From assembly GCA_965230215.1 (NCBI GenBank), contig CBDDKN010000002.1, positions 682,001 through 746,000 of the forward strand: a stretch of DNA of 64,000 nucleotides. Reading direction: 5' to 3'. Both the position numbers and the translations under genes were made by a program. The stretch comes from RFSX01 sp965230215 (lineage in GTDB: Bacteria > Bacteroidota > Bacteroidia > Chitinophagales > Saprospiraceae). Shown piece after piece: positions 29,308-38,295 of this stretch. The notes beneath the pieces were generated by a model, which saw nothing but the letters and a program-made list of their open reading frames with translations, made no database searches and had not been told where the DNA came from. Position 1 is the stretch's first letter. Each line of letters starts with the position of its first letter.

Positions 29308-29958
29308 CTAATTCTTTATTATAAGGTTTATGCCATCATCAACAGGCAAAAGCACATTATGTACACGTTCATCGCCTGCAACATGTTTGTTAAATGCTTT
29401 AATTCCCTCGCCTAGTCTATCTGCCTCCTCTTGTATTACCGCACCTTTCCACAGGGTGTTATCTGCCAGAATGACTCCACCCTTTCTCAACATTGGAAGT
29501 ACCAATTCAAAATAATTAATGTATTGGCGCTTGGCAGCATCGATAAATACAAGATCAAACTGCTCATCTAGCGTTGGAATGATTTCAGCCGCATCTCCAA
29601 TGATTTGTACCACCTTGTCTTTTATTCCCAGCTCCTCTAAGGAGGCGTTAGAAAAACCTTCAAGTTCAGGATTCTTCTCAATGGTAAATATCCGCCCATG
29701 TTCAGTCAATCCTTCGCACAAGCATATTGTCCCATAACCTGTGAATGTGCCAATTTCAAGTATACGGTCCGGTTGGATTAATTTCGAAAACATGGCCAGT
29801 ATGCGTCCTGACAACTCACCGGACAACATTTGAATCTGTCCGGTAGATTCAGATTTCAATTTCAATCTTTCAAGTACCGCATTCGCAGAGGAGGAGAATT
29901 CATAGCAATAAGCGGCTATGAGATCAGGAGTTATCTGATTTGAGTTTCTTATTTCCAT
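29308..29958 (-). CDS. Class I SAM-dependent O-methyltransferase
   Basis: A 216-residue O-methyltransferase of the COMT/CCoAOMT type. Motif I is LEIGTFTGYGTICL, the acidic second motif is FTIEKNPEL, and the metal-binding region is VFIDAAKRQYINYFE followed by ILADNTLWKGAV. Such enzymes methylate catechol-like hydroxyls using a divalent metal. ATG at 29958 is chosen; a TTG 36 bp upstream would extend it further into the EamA gene. The start lies inside the 3' end of that gene, overlapping by 35 bp, so the two are coupled. Confidence 0.9.
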   Translation of the reverse strand: MEIRNSNQITPDLIAAYCYEFSSSANAVLERLKLKSESTGQIQMLSGELSGRILAMFSKLIQPDRILEIGTFTGYGTICLCEGLTEHGRIFTIEKNPELEGFSNASLEELGIKDKVVQIIGDAAEIIPTLDEQFDLVFIDAAKRQYINYFELVLPMLRKGGVILADNTLWKGAVIQEEADRLGEGIKAFNKHVAGDERVHNVLLPVDDGINLIIKN

Positions 29959-30826
29959 ATAATTTTCTTTCAAGAATAGGGTGTGCAAAAACAATTATCA
30001 TAATTATTCCAACAGCGATATAAAAGGCCATATTTAACTCCTGGTGTTCCTTCAGAATAACCATCGCTAATATGATTCCATAAACAGGTTCTAGATTGAT
30101 CACGAGGTTGGAATCAAATGCAGAAAGATGTTTCAAAGCTTGCATGCTTATCACATATGCAAAGGTGGTACATAGCAGGGACAAGACGATAAGATAGACC
30201 CAGTCACTGGATTGCGGAATAAGACTTGCATAATCTGTGATTACAAATGGGATTATCAAACTGATCAACAAGAATGCGCTTGTCATCTCAATGTAGGATA
30301 TTTCGAAGCTGTTGGCTTTTGCTACATAGCGCTTATTCAGACTTGCAAAAAGTGAAGCCAAAAAAGCCGATAGCAAAGCTACCCACAGTCCTGTCCTCAT
30401 GGAAAAGTCAATATTCCTGGCAATTATGACCATAGGTGGAATGATAGCCAAACCAAGAAACAACTCTAGCATTTTGAATGGCCTCCTGGTAACCAAAGGT
30501 TCGATGATGGATGTAAAAAAGGAAGTTGTTGCCATGGCCGCCAGTACAATTGAAGCATTGGATAATTTAATGGCACCATAGAAGCTTATCCAATGAAATG
30601 CTACAAGAAAACCAATGGAAGCATATATCATTACAAGTTTGCGATCCATCCTCAGAACCGCACTACCCATGCCAACAAATGCAAGCAAACTTACACTTGT
30701 GATCAAAACACGCCACCACACCAGATTTAGTGCTGAAAGACTTATAAGGTCGCCCAGAATAGCTGTCAATCCGTACAATAGTACAGCGACATGCAGTTGT
30801 ATGTAAGCTATTAATCTAGAATTCAT
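29924..30826 (-). CDS. EamA/DMT-family transporter
   Basis: A 300-residue inner-membrane protein with ten hydrophobic helices arranged as two EamA repeats (DMT superfamily). Typical elements are the first-helix QLHVAVLLYGLTAILG and the second-repeat VLSLLCTTFAYVISMQALKH with LEPVYGIILA. Such proteins export amino acids or other metabolites. The substrate cannot be predicted. ATG at 30826 is preferred to a TTG 15 bp upstream. It is translationally coupled with the O-methyltransferase. Confidence 0.9.
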   Translation of the reverse strand: MNSRLIAYIQLHVAVLLYGLTAILGDLISLSALNLVWWRVLITSVSLLAFVGMGSAVLRMDRKLVMIYASIGFLVAFHWISFYGAIKLSNASIVLAAMATTSFFTSIIEPLVTRRPFKMLELFLGLAIIPPMVIIARNIDFSMRTGLWVALLSAFLASLFASLNKRYVAKANSFEISYIEMTSAFLLISLIIPFVITDYASLIPQSSDWVYLIVLSLLCTTFAYVISMQALKHLSAFDSNLVINLEPVYGIILAMVILKEHQELNMAFYIAVGIIMIIVFAHPILERKLYGNKKLKSDNS

Positions 30827-30911
30827 CTCATCAAGTGGCAAATATCAGTCATAAAGCCAATAATACGAGGGAAATTGGATTTTTGATTTCTTTATTTTGA
30901 TAAATAAACAA

Positions 30912-30919
30912 TAAATTTG
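30912..30919 (+). promoter_or_regulatory. Putative -7 box for the peroxiredoxin gene
   Basis: TAAATTTG matches TAnnTTTG 19 bp before the ATG. Two TTTG motifs lie further upstream but at non-standard spacing. Confidence 0.35.
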
Positions 30920-30938
30920 AACACAATTAACACCCCTT

Positions 30939-31409
30939 ATGTCACTTAATATTGGAGATAAAGCACCTTCATTTACATTGAAGGACACAGACTTACAAGA
31001 CGCTAGTCTTGAAAATTACGCAGGTAAAACCGTTGTACTTGTATTTTTCCCAATGGCTTTTACCAGTGTTTGCACTGATGGGCTTTGCTACATGCGAGAT
31101 AATTTATCAAAATATGATTCCTTGAATGCACAAGTGCTTGCACTTTCAGTTGATTCGCCATTCACACTGAAAAAGTTCAAGGAAGAAAACAATCTAAACT
31201 TTCCAGTTTTATCAGATTTTAATAAACAGGTCAGCCAGGCCTATGGCGCATATTATGAAGAATTTGTTCTAGGATTACAGGGTGTTTCAAAGAGGGCTGT
31301 TTTTGTCATAAATGGAGACGGTAAAATTCAATATCAGGAAATATTGGAAAATGCCGGAAATTTACCCAACTTTGAAAGATTGGAACAGGAAGTTTCAATA
31401 AACAACTAA
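30939..31409 (+). CDS. Peroxiredoxin (AhpE/Bcp-like thiol peroxidase)
   Basis: A 156-residue cytoplasmic peroxidase with the PxxxTxxC active site (P38, T42, C45 in FFPMAFTSVCTDGLC). A second cysteine at C50 lies five residues on, as in atypical 2-Cys Bcp/PrxQ-type enzymes. It reduces hydroperoxides using thioredoxin. It is the first gene of a rightward run that continues with clpS and aat; the gap to clpS is 18 bp. Confidence 0.92.
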   Translation: MSLNIGDKAPSFTLKDTDLQDASLENYAGKTVVLVFFPMAFTSVCTDGLCYMRDNLSKYDSLNAQVLALSVDSPFTLKKFKEENNLNFPVLSDFNKQVSQAYGAYYEEFVLGLQGVSKRAVFVINGDGKIQYQEILENAGNLPNFERLEQEVSINN

Positions 31410-31427
31410 CACCTTTAATTTGAGATC

Positions 31428-31745
31428 ATGGCTAAAGAATTAGACCTATTGCTAACTGATGAGCTGAACGAAGTAGCAGTTGAAGAGCAAAAAGACCAAA
31501 CCGGTTTAAAACTATCACAGCTTCTGGTTTATAATGATGATTTCAACACCTTCGATTGGGTTATCCAATGTTTCATGGAGGTATGCAATCACACTTTTGA
31601 GCAATCTGAGCAACTTTCACTAATAGTTCATTACAAAGGAAAAGCCATTGTCAAGACAGCCGACTTTGAAGTACTTAAGCCTATGAAAGATGCACTTGTT
31701 GAAAGAGGCCTTTCTGCTGTTATAGAAGTAACTGTCCAAGAATAA
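31428..31745 (+). CDS. clpS: ATP-dependent Clp protease adaptor ClpS
   Basis: ClpS binds N-degron substrates and hands them to ClpAP. The 105-residue protein has LLVYNDDFNTFDWVIQCFMEVCNHT and HYKGKAIVKT, matching the N-degron pocket and ClpA/ClpC-binding parts, and a short flexible N-terminus. The following gene, one base away, makes the N-degron by adding Leu or Phe, so the pair encodes tagging and recognition together. Confidence 0.94.
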   Translation: MAKELDLLLTDELNEVAVEEQKDQTGLKLSQLLVYNDDFNTFDWVIQCFMEVCNHTFEQSEQLSLIVHYKGKAIVKTADFEVLKPMKDALVERGLSAVIEVTVQE

Positions 31746-31746
31746 A

Positions 31747-32430
31747 TTGCCATTTTACGTTCCTGATTCCCCAGGAGTTTTTCCACATCCATTACTTGCT
31801 GACCAAGACGGTCTCCTTGCATTTAGTGACGATATAGACAGCGATAGCCTGCTGTTGTCATACCGCTTTGGCATATTTCCCTGGTATCACCAAGATGACC
31901 CTGTATGCTGGTGGTTTACACATCCAAGATGTGTGGTCTTCCCCGATCGCATTAAAATAAGTAAGAGCATGCGCAAACTGCTAAGCGCAGACAAATTTCA
32001 ATTTACAATCAACAAAGCATTTGATCAGGTTATAACTCAGTGCAAAACTGTAAACCGCAAAAATCAAAGCGGGACCTGGATCACTGATAAGCTCCAGCAA
32101 TGTTTCCTGGAGCTTCATAAACTTGGCTATGCACACTCTGCTGAATGTTGGTGTGAGGGTGAGCTTGTAGGGGGCTTATATGGCCTATCTATCGGCAAGG
32201 TATTCTATGGTGAATCTATGTTTGCCAATCAGTCCAATGCCTCAAAATTTGCATTTATTAAATTCGGGACTCTGTTAAACGAACTGGATTTCAAACTCAT
32301 CGATTGTCAACAAGAAACAGATCATCTGATTTCTTTAGGCGCAGAATTAATTTCATCTGAGCACTTTCTTCAGACATTGCGAAGTAATATTTTTGTGCCT
32401 CCCAAATACCTAAGTACAGAATTAGCATGA
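31747..32430 (+). CDS. aat: Leucyl/phenylalanyl-tRNA-protein transferase
   Basis: Aat attaches Leu or Phe from tRNA to proteins with N-terminal basic residues and creates destabilising N-degrons. The 227-residue protein has RFGIFPWYHQDDPVCWWFTHPRCVVFP, SGTWITDKLQ, AECWCEGELVGGLYGLSIG and GESMF, all family hallmarks. Translation probably starts at TTG (31747), one base after the clpS stop. The stop overlaps the M16 peptidase start by 4 bp (ATGA). Confidence 0.95.
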   Translation: MPFYVPDSPGVFPHPLLADQDGLLAFSDDIDSDSLLLSYRFGIFPWYHQDDPVCWWFTHPRCVVFPDRIKISKSMRKLLSADKFQFTINKAFDQVITQCKTVNRKNQSGTWITDKLQQCFLELHKLGYAHSAECWCEGELVGGLYGLSIGKVFYGESMFANQSNASKFAFIKFGTLLNELDFKLIDCQQETDHLISLGAELISSEHFLQTLRSNIFVPPKYLSTELA

Positions 32431-33674
32431 TTGAATTTGAAAGGTATCAATTGGATAATGGTTTAACCGTTATTCTTCACCAAGACATGAGTACACCGCT
32501 CGTGGCTGTGAACGTATTATACAAAGTAGGTTCGAAAAATGAAAGCAGTGACAAAACGGGCTTTGCACACCTTTTTGAGCACCTTATGTTTGGTGGATCT
32601 GAAAACATCGAAGACTTCGACACGCCAATACAGGAAGCAGGCGGTGAGAACAATGCCTTCACCAATAATGACCTCACAAACTTCTATGATATTGTTCCTG
32701 CTGAAAACATTGAAACAGCGCTTTGGCTGGAATCAGATCGCATGCTAAAACTTAAATTTGATCAGAACACACTGGACATTCAGAAGAAAGTTGTGATCGA
32801 AGAATTCAAGGAAACCAGTATCAACAAACCCTATGGTGACCTCTGGCATAATTTATCGGAATTGGCATTTCAAAAACATCCATATAAATGGCCAACCATA
32901 GGTATGAAAACCGAACATATCGAAGACGCCAGCCTGGATGATGTAAAAGACTTTTTCAGAAAACACTATCACCCTGGTAATGCAATCCTTGTTATCAGCG
33001 GAAAGTTTGAAAGCAATAATGCTAAAGTGCTTGTTGATAAATGGTTTGGAAGTATTCCGGCTGTTGACAGACACGATCAGGTTATTGAAGAAGAACCTGT
33101 ACAGGAGGGCTTCAGACAAAGAACACTATCTAGCAATGTGCCTTCGACAGCATTGTACCTGGCCTTTCACATGCCTGAAAGACTTCATAAAGATTTTGGA
33201 GTATACGATCTTATATCTGATATCCTTGCAAGTGGACGTTCTTCAAGATTCTATCAGCGTTTAATCAGAAAGACGAATATTTTTTCAAGCATTGATGCCT
33301 ATATAACAGGCTCAATGGATCCGGGTCTATTTATTATTGAAGCCAAATTACAAGAAGAAGATCAACTTGATCAAGCACGTCAATTGATTTGGGATGAATT
33401 AAAATTGCTCTGTAGTGAATATGTTGATAGTGATGAATTGCAAAAAGTAAAAAACAGTCTTATCAGCTCCATTTGTTATTCTGAAGTCAGCATTTTACAT
33501 AAAGCAATTAATCTGGCATATTTCGAAATGCTTGGAAATTCTTCGCTTATCAACTCACAAGAAGAAGAATACAAACATATCATCGCAGACGATTTGATGA
33601 GAATCGCCAAAGAGCTATTCAGAAAAGAAAATTGTTCGGAGTTGGTCTACCTGAAAAATGCATCTAAATCCTGA
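32427..33674 (+). CDS. M16 family zinc peptidase
   Basis: A 415-residue insulinase-type (M16) peptidase. The inverted zinc motif HxxEH is intact (H48, E51, H52 in GFAHLFEHLMFGG), with EENNAFTNNDLTNFYD after it. The second, inactive M16 domain is present (SLDDVKDFFRKHYHPGN, SRFYQRLIRK). It lacks a signal peptide, so it may act in the cytoplasm. It is joined to aat by a 4-bp overlap and ends inside the convergent YdeI-like gene (28 bp shared). A role in peptide clearance after ClpP degradation is only a guess from the context. Confidence 0.93.
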   Translation: MIEFERYQLDNGLTVILHQDMSTPLVAVNVLYKVGSKNESSDKTGFAHLFEHLMFGGSENIEDFDTPIQEAGGENNAFTNNDLTNFYDIVPAENIETALWLESDRMLKLKFDQNTLDIQKKVVIEEFKETSINKPYGDLWHNLSELAFQKHPYKWPTIGMKTEHIEDASLDDVKDFFRKHYHPGNAILVISGKFESNNAKVLVDKWFGSIPAVDRHDQVIEEEPVQEGFRQRTLSSNVPSTALYLAFHMPERLHKDFGVYDLISDILASGRSSRFYQRLIRKTNIFSSIDAYITGSMDPGLFIIEAKLQEEDQLDQARQLIWDELKLLCSEYVDSDELQKVKNSLISSICYSEVSILHKAINLAYFEMLGNSSLINSQEEEYKHIIADDLMRIAKELFRKENCSELVYLKNASKS

Positions 33675-34177
33675 TTGCTGTTCTTCATGGCCTGGTTAAG
33701 CATCTTGTAATCAAGCTCTCCCCTATTGGTTTTTAGGTGATGTAATATCACCAATGACTTCCGCAATTGCTTCTCTTCGGATTTGAGCTTTGCTACAATA
33801 TGAATCAAACTCCTCTTTTTGCCCGGAGTCAAAGCTTCAAAGTATTTCTCACCTTCCGGATCCTGAAATAACAATTCTTCAAATACTGCAGGCATCAACA
33901 TACCATATTTGCTGTCATCACTTCTGATCTGAAGCCATACCTCCTGACCAAGCAGAAGCTTGTAACGTTTCATCTTATCCTTGTTTAGCATGATATACCG
34001 CTGCCCTGTGCCATCATGCATAAGGGCACAATGGAAGTCTTCAATATTATCAATATTACAAATCACCCTATGCGTGCCTTTTGCCAGGATCTCTTCCACA
34101 ACCGCATCAGGGATGATAATATGGTAACTCCACAATCCTGATTCAAACTTGTTAACCTTTAATTTTAATTTGTGCAT
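33647..34177 (-). CDS. YdeI/OmpD-associated family protein with DUF1905
   Basis: A 176-residue cytoplasmic protein. The N-terminal half, KLKVNKFESGLWSYHIIIP with ILAKGTHRVICNID, matches DUF1905. The C-terminal half, EALTPGKKRSLIHIVAKLKS, is the YdeI/OmdA-type helical module. The biological role is poorly known; YdeI relatives have been linked to cationic peptide tolerance. It is convergent with the M16 gene, overlapping by 28 bp, and no terminator separates them. Confidence 0.8.
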   Translation of the reverse strand: MHKLKLKVNKFESGLWSYHIIIPDAVVEEILAKGTHRVICNIDNIEDFHCALMHDGTGQRYIMLNKDKMKRYKLLLGQEVWLQIRSDDSKYGMLMPAVFEELLFQDPEGEKYFEALTPGKKRSLIHIVAKLKSEEKQLRKSLVILHHLKTNRGELDYKMLNQAMKNSNQDLDAFFR

Positions 34178-34245
34178 TTTATAAACTTCGCTCCCTCAAT
34201 TCGCATTATAAATTGGGTATCGTCAACATATTTAATCAATAATAC

Positions 34246-34749
34246 TTGAAAAAATCTGAAATTAAAACGCTTTGGGTCGGTGACAGATTAAAATCTGTCA
34301 AGTCAGGAATTATTGGAAGATTTGAAGGCGTAGATGCGAAGACAGGTAAACTGAGAATCAAATCGAATCAGAAAATATTTTTGATACCGCATCAAAATCT
34401 GGAATTGATAGACGAAGAAGAGCCAGAACAAGTCAATCATGAATTCACTCATCATCCCGAGGAACAGGCTGTCGTATTTGATACAGACGTGATTGATCTG
34501 CATATTGAAAAACTTAGACCGGATTTGCAAAACTCACTTCCTGAACGTATAGTTGATATACAATTAAAAACATTCACTGATTTTCTTTCCCATGCTAAGG
34601 AAAGTAAGAAGAGATACATAACGGTCATTCATGGAAGAGGAGCTGGTGTGTTGAGACAACATATACACGAAATATTGAAATCTGATAAGGAAGTGTTCCA
34701 GTATAATCTGATAAACAATGACGGTGCAACGGAAGTATTTCTTTCCTAG
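34246..34749 (+). CDS. Smr-domain protein
   Basis: A 167-residue protein with a small beta domain at the N-terminus (about 1-55, DUF2027-like by eye) and a C-terminal Smr domain: DLHIEKL, LKTFTDFLSHAKESKKRYIT, VIHGRGAGVLRQHIHEIL and DGATEVFLS. The Smr HGxG motif is HGRGAG. Smr domains bind or nick DNA or RNA, including collided-ribosome mRNA in some bacteria. Translation must start at TTG (34246), because an in-frame stop lies two codons upstream. It overlaps the next convergent gene by 4 bp. Confidence 0.83.
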   Translation: MKKSEIKTLWVGDRLKSVKSGIIGRFEGVDAKTGKLRIKSNQKIFLIPHQNLELIDEEEPEQVNHEFTHHPEEQAVVFDTDVIDLHIEKLRPDLQNSLPERIVDIQLKTFTDFLSHAKESKKRYITVIHGRGAGVLRQHIHEILKSDKEVFQYNLINNDGATEVFLS

Positions 34750-36323
34750 TTGAATCTGAGGGTTGTAAAACTCAGCCTGTTGCCTCTCTTGCTTCCAATA
34801 AGAAATACGTTCTGATCAAAATCGCATAATTCCGGATTAAATTCCAATTCGATTTCACGATCGGTAAAAAGCGTTTCGGCCCCTATAAACCTCCCCCATT
34901 CATCCAACACAACAAGGTCTGTAAACAGATTACCTCGCCTATCAAGATCTCTGCGCTCAAAACCAGATTTGTAATCATTAAACAACAAATAAGTTCTTCC
35001 ACTATTCACTGCCATTGCATAGGAAGTATATGCAGCTACCTGGCTGCTGAAGTCTTTGGTGATCTTCTGAATATTCAACAAATTGCCTTCGGTGTCAAAC
35101 TTGGGAATAATGATCTCATCAGATACAAATACGGTGCGGTCATACCATCGCCCATAAATATCTGTTTGAGAGAAGTCTCTTATATAGCTGTTCTCAGCAA
35201 TAAAACCAATGCTACCATCGCGATAGTTCAGAATATCCTTGATTCTATACGTAGCTTCCAGTCCTCTTCCCTTTTCAATATTCTTATCGGAAATCAGGCC
35301 AGCCAGAAACTCCGTATCGAACTCGTGGGTTATCATTTCCGTCCTTTGAAACTCTTCGTCTCCATAACTGAAGAAGATGCCTTTCAACCTGTTTCTATGT
35401 TCATCATCAGTATAAAATCCTGAAATCAAATATTGATCTGTACTCCTGTCTGGAAAAAACAGGGCTACATCAACAGGCGCCAATCCAAGGCCAACATCTA
35501 CTCGGGAAGAGAGAATACCCTCTTGATTTATGTTATATAGATAGTAATCATAATTGGGCAGTTTCCGCTCGTTTTCTTTTTTGCGCTTCCTGTTATTTTT
35601 CTTTTCGTCACGTTCATCCTTGTCCAACTTACCTACCAGATATATTTCGCCTGAATTTGTGACCACTTGCTGCTCTATACCGTACCTTCTGTCTCCAAAA
35701 TCATAATAAAAAACGTCCTTCCATAATAGATTCAAGTCCTGGTCAAAGACACCTATCGCAATAACATCTTCATCTTTGAAATCATCTCCGGGAATGATAT
35801 TAATAAATGCAACTTTGGTACTGTCCTCGGAGACTATCAGACCTCCATCGACCTGACCAAAATCATATTCATAGTTGCGGAATACGCGATTAAGTCTTGA
35901 ATTAGCAATATCTATTTCCTGAAAATATATCTCTTCAGGTTGCGCAAACTCGCCATATTCAAGCTTGGATGCCTGAATGATCCATTCTTTGTATTTACGG
36001 GAAAAAACATGGGAGTAAAGGAAAGCGCCAGAAACAGTTTCAACAGCGCCATGAATTTTAAGTCTTTGCCCGGATCTGATGTATTTATATTCTTTCTCTG
36101 AGATCAACTGATGATCCAGACTGAACCTTTGGACAAGGTTGTCATCATTCGGTTTCTGAACTATATAATAGCTATCGCCAAGTATACCCAGAAACTTATA
36201 TACCTCGCCATTGCCTTTTATTTTATGTGACGGGCCCCACCTTAATAAGGTTTGTGACGTGACATCTGACGATATCAGACACGCTAGAAAAATAATAATT
36301 ACATGCTTCAGCTTCACTTTCAT
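34746..36323 (-). CDS. Exported protein of unknown function, beta-rich
   Basis: I do not recognise this family. The 525-residue protein has a signal peptide (MKVKLKHVIIIFLACLISSDVTSQ) and then many short beta segments with SxDSTKVAFI-type, LYLVGKLDKDE-type and NRLKGIFFSYGDEEF-type motifs spaced evenly, as in beta-propellers. A very basic patch (KNNRKRKKENERK, near residues 255-270) is odd for a secreted protein. ATG at 36323 is preferred to a start 27 bp upstream. It lies 67 bp downstream of the Xre regulator on the same strand. No T9SS sorting domain is visible. Confidence 0.6.
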   Translation of the reverse strand: MKVKLKHVIIIFLACLISSDVTSQTLLRWGPSHKIKGNGEVYKFLGILGDSYYIVQKPNDDNLVQRFSLDHQLISEKEYKYIRSGQRLKIHGAVETVSGAFLYSHVFSRKYKEWIIQASKLEYGEFAQPEEIYFQEIDIANSRLNRVFRNYEYDFGQVDGGLIVSEDSTKVAFINIIPGDDFKDEDVIAIGVFDQDLNLLWKDVFYYDFGDRRYGIEQQVVTNSGEIYLVGKLDKDERDEKKNNRKRKKENERKLPNYDYYLYNINQEGILSSRVDVGLGLAPVDVALFFPDRSTDQYLISGFYTDDEHRNRLKGIFFSYGDEEFQRTEMITHEFDTEFLAGLISDKNIEKGRGLEATYRIKDILNYRDGSIGFIAENSYIRDFSQTDIYGRWYDRTVFVSDEIIIPKFDTEGNLLNIQKITKDFSSQVAAYTSYAMAVNSGRTYLLFNDYKSGFERRDLDRRGNLFTDLVVLDEWGRFIGAETLFTDREIELEFNPELCDFDQNVFLIGSKRGNRLSFTTLRFN

Positions 36324-36390
36324 AATAACGAACTCTGAAGTTACAACCAATATGGCTCTATGAAAGTTTGCCCAAGCGTGTTAAAATAGC

Positions 36391-36660
36391 TTAGTAGTAG
36401 TAACGATTACTGCCTCTGCTATTTTGCTGGATCTGATCTTGTACAGTATGTTGAATACTTGGAGCTGTGTCCCCAAGTGTGAAGATGTCATTAACCGTCA
36501 TGTTGAACTCTTCTGATATCTTCAATGCCAGCTTTGTTGAAGGAACATAGTTTTGAGATTCGATAGCATTGATAGTTTGTCTTGATACGCCAACACGCTT
36601 GGCCAACTCTGCCTGCGTCAGATTTTTGATTGCTCTTTGAACTTTTAGATTGTTTCTCAT
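36391..36660 (-). CDS. Xre-family helix-turn-helix regulator
   Basis: An 89-residue DNA-binding protein. Residues about 4-62 form an HTH_3 domain (QAELAKRVGVSRQTINAIES; LKISEEFNMTVNDIF). The C-terminal tail, rich in Gln, Ser and Tyr, has no known domain. It is a short repressor/activator of the type found alone or next to the genes it controls. It may control the 525-residue gene downstream; no toxin partner is seen, so I do not call a toxin-antitoxin pair. Confidence 0.88.
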   Translation of the reverse strand: MRNNLKVQRAIKNLTQAELAKRVGVSRQTINAIESQNYVPSTKLALKISEEFNMTVNDIFTLGDTAPSIQHTVQDQIQQNSRGSNRYYY

Positions 36661-36719
36661 AGGAATGCTTTTTAAATGATTTCAGAAAATGACACGATGC
36701 ATTGTAGTTGGTTTGGTTG

Positions 36720-36759
36720 AAAAACTCTGAATGCATGAAACAATCATGGCATTCAGAGT
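36720..36759 (-). terminator. Intrinsic terminator after triple-repeat protein 1
   Basis: An 11-bp stem ACTCTGAATGC/GCATTCAGAGT (36724-36734 with 36749-36759) with a short inner ATG/CAT pair is followed by TTTTT on the minus strand. It lies 120 bp past the stop of the gene ending at 36880 and separates the two-component block from the Xre gene. Confidence 0.75.
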
Positions 36760-36879
36760 CAGGGCTAGTATGGAATAAGCCTTATGATAATTTTGACGGT
36801 TTTTTCAATCATCAGGTTACATAAGCTTATCAATTCTACACAAAGCGTCAAGACTTTTCTCCACGCTAAAGTTTATGGA

Positions 36880-38139
36880 TTATTCGAATGTAATGTTCTT
36901 AATTGCAGACCAAGCAAGGTAATGTGGTTTGTTATCTCCGTCAAAAACCAGGACACCATCATTGTTCTCGTTTACGTCTACTTTGTCTTCGAAGATGAAT
37001 TCTTCACCATTTGAAAGTCTTACCAGACTCTCTTTTCTATTTTTAGGTTCTATATACTTGACAGCCGAGAATGGGATAAGATATTCAACATCGTCGGACA
37101 TGCCATCAAGCATCTCAAGCTTATAATGCTCATCCAGATCAAAAATCAAATTTCCTGAAAAGCTACCATCATCGTAGGTATATACAATCCCTTTTAGTTT
37201 GTCGGCATTTTGATACATGTCGTACGACAGCTCATCACCACCGCTGTTACCTGTAATGGTCATTTTTTCAAATTCATCCCAACTTATATCGACTCTTCCA
37301 AAGTTAGGTGTGGATACGATAATCCCTCTGTTGTCATCGTCTACGTCATTGGTGCCATATAATTCGAAGCTACGGCCAGATTTGAGTGTTACAATGCTGC
37401 CTTTGTGGCTGCGCTCAATGCTCTGGATTTTACCAAATTCAATGTCGAGTTCACCGTCTTCAGACTTACCATTCAACACATCATGAGATAATCTTTCGTC
37501 ATGATCCCACTGAAGATATCCTTCAAACTCACCTCTAATGGTTTTAACAACACCATATAGTGGTTCACCGAATTTGCTTTCTAAGCCACTGGGAGTATCC
37601 ATAAAGTCGACACGGTCAATCTTATGCCAGTCTAGTTTAATTATACCAAGATCATCATCACCTACCTGAACATATGTTCCAATGTCGTTAGAGCCTCCAT
37701 CAAGTTCATAGCTCTCACCATTCTTGAATGTCACATGCACCTTTTCGCCTCTTTGTACATCAATACTTTGAATATCACCGAATTGACATGCAAATATGTG
37801 ACTGTGTCCAGAGCTGTAAGACCAGGATTTGTTTTTACCCCAGGTACCCAACCATGAAGTCGAAACATGATCTTTTTCATTAAGTTGTTTCTCTTCTTCT
37901 CTACTCAACCATTTGAGGTTGTCGTTTTCTATCTTACTGGAATTAAAAAAGTCAAACCAGAAAGCTTCTTCTTTACCCCATCGGATTTGTCCGGTGTAAG
38001 TGTTGCCTTCTGTGGTAGTTACCTTACCGTAAATAAATTGTTTTGAACTGCTGCCGCTTCCGAATACATCTTCAACGGTTGCTAAAAGAAATGCATTGGA
38101 TAAAGCCAGAAATAGTACAGCAAATAATTTAGAAGTCAT
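36880..38139 (-). CDS. Secreted triple-repeat protein 1 (unknown family)
   Basis: The function is not recognised. A signal peptide (about 1-27) is followed by three tandem beta-rich modules, about residues 36-190, 195-310 and 313-419. Each has a strand pattern G-x-[VI]-x-T...G...G-x-[IL]-x-[WF] with nearby acidic residues (WDHDE, FDLDE), then [FI]-x-x-[IV]-x-x-I, and a loop such as GTNDVDDDNRGI or DVNENNDGV. It is a full-length paralogue of the gene at 40160-41386; together they flank a LytS/LytTR-type two-component system. It has no sorting domain, so it is periplasmic or surface-located by another route. The repeats could bind a sugar or cell-wall ligand; that is inference. Confidence 0.65.
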   Translation of the reverse strand: MTSKLFAVLFLALSNAFLLATVEDVFGSGSSSKQFIYGKVTTTEGNTYTGQIRWGKEEAFWFDFFNSSKIENDNLKWLSREEEKQLNEKDHVSTSWLGTWGKNKSWSYSSGHSHIFACQFGDIQSIDVQRGEKVHVTFKNGESYELDGGSNDIGTYVQVGDDDLGIIKLDWHKIDRVDFMDTPSGLESKFGEPLYGVVKTIRGEFEGYLQWDHDERLSHDVLNGKSEDGELDIEFGKIQSIERSHKGSIVTLKSGRSFELYGTNDVDDDNRGIIVSTPNFGRVDISWDEFEKMTITGNSGGDELSYDMYQNADKLKGIVYTYDDGSFSGNLIFDLDEHYKLEMLDGMSDDVEYLIPFSAVKYIEPKNRKESLVRLSNGEEFIFEDKVDVNENNDGVLVFDGDNKPHYLAWSAIKNITFE

Positions 38140-38295
38140 GATAGCCAGTTATTATTTTAAGAATCAATCAACGATTCAAAAGTGCATATAATAATGGCGT
38201 GGACCGAGAGTTTTCCGACCAACAGGTATTTCGGCGTGCTGAATCGGGATATACTGAATATCAAATATTATTAACATTTGGCTATAGATGACCAA

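Noticed and set aside
36391..36660. Toxin-antitoxin module
   Set aside because: Only the Xre-like gene is present; no small toxin ORF lies beside it.
38213..38223. Shared GACCAAC in the upstream regions of both repeat-protein genes (38217-38223 and 41557-41563)
   Set aside because: A shared 7-mer between two AT-rich regions of about 150 and 270 bp is expected by chance about twice, and flanking bases do not extend the match.
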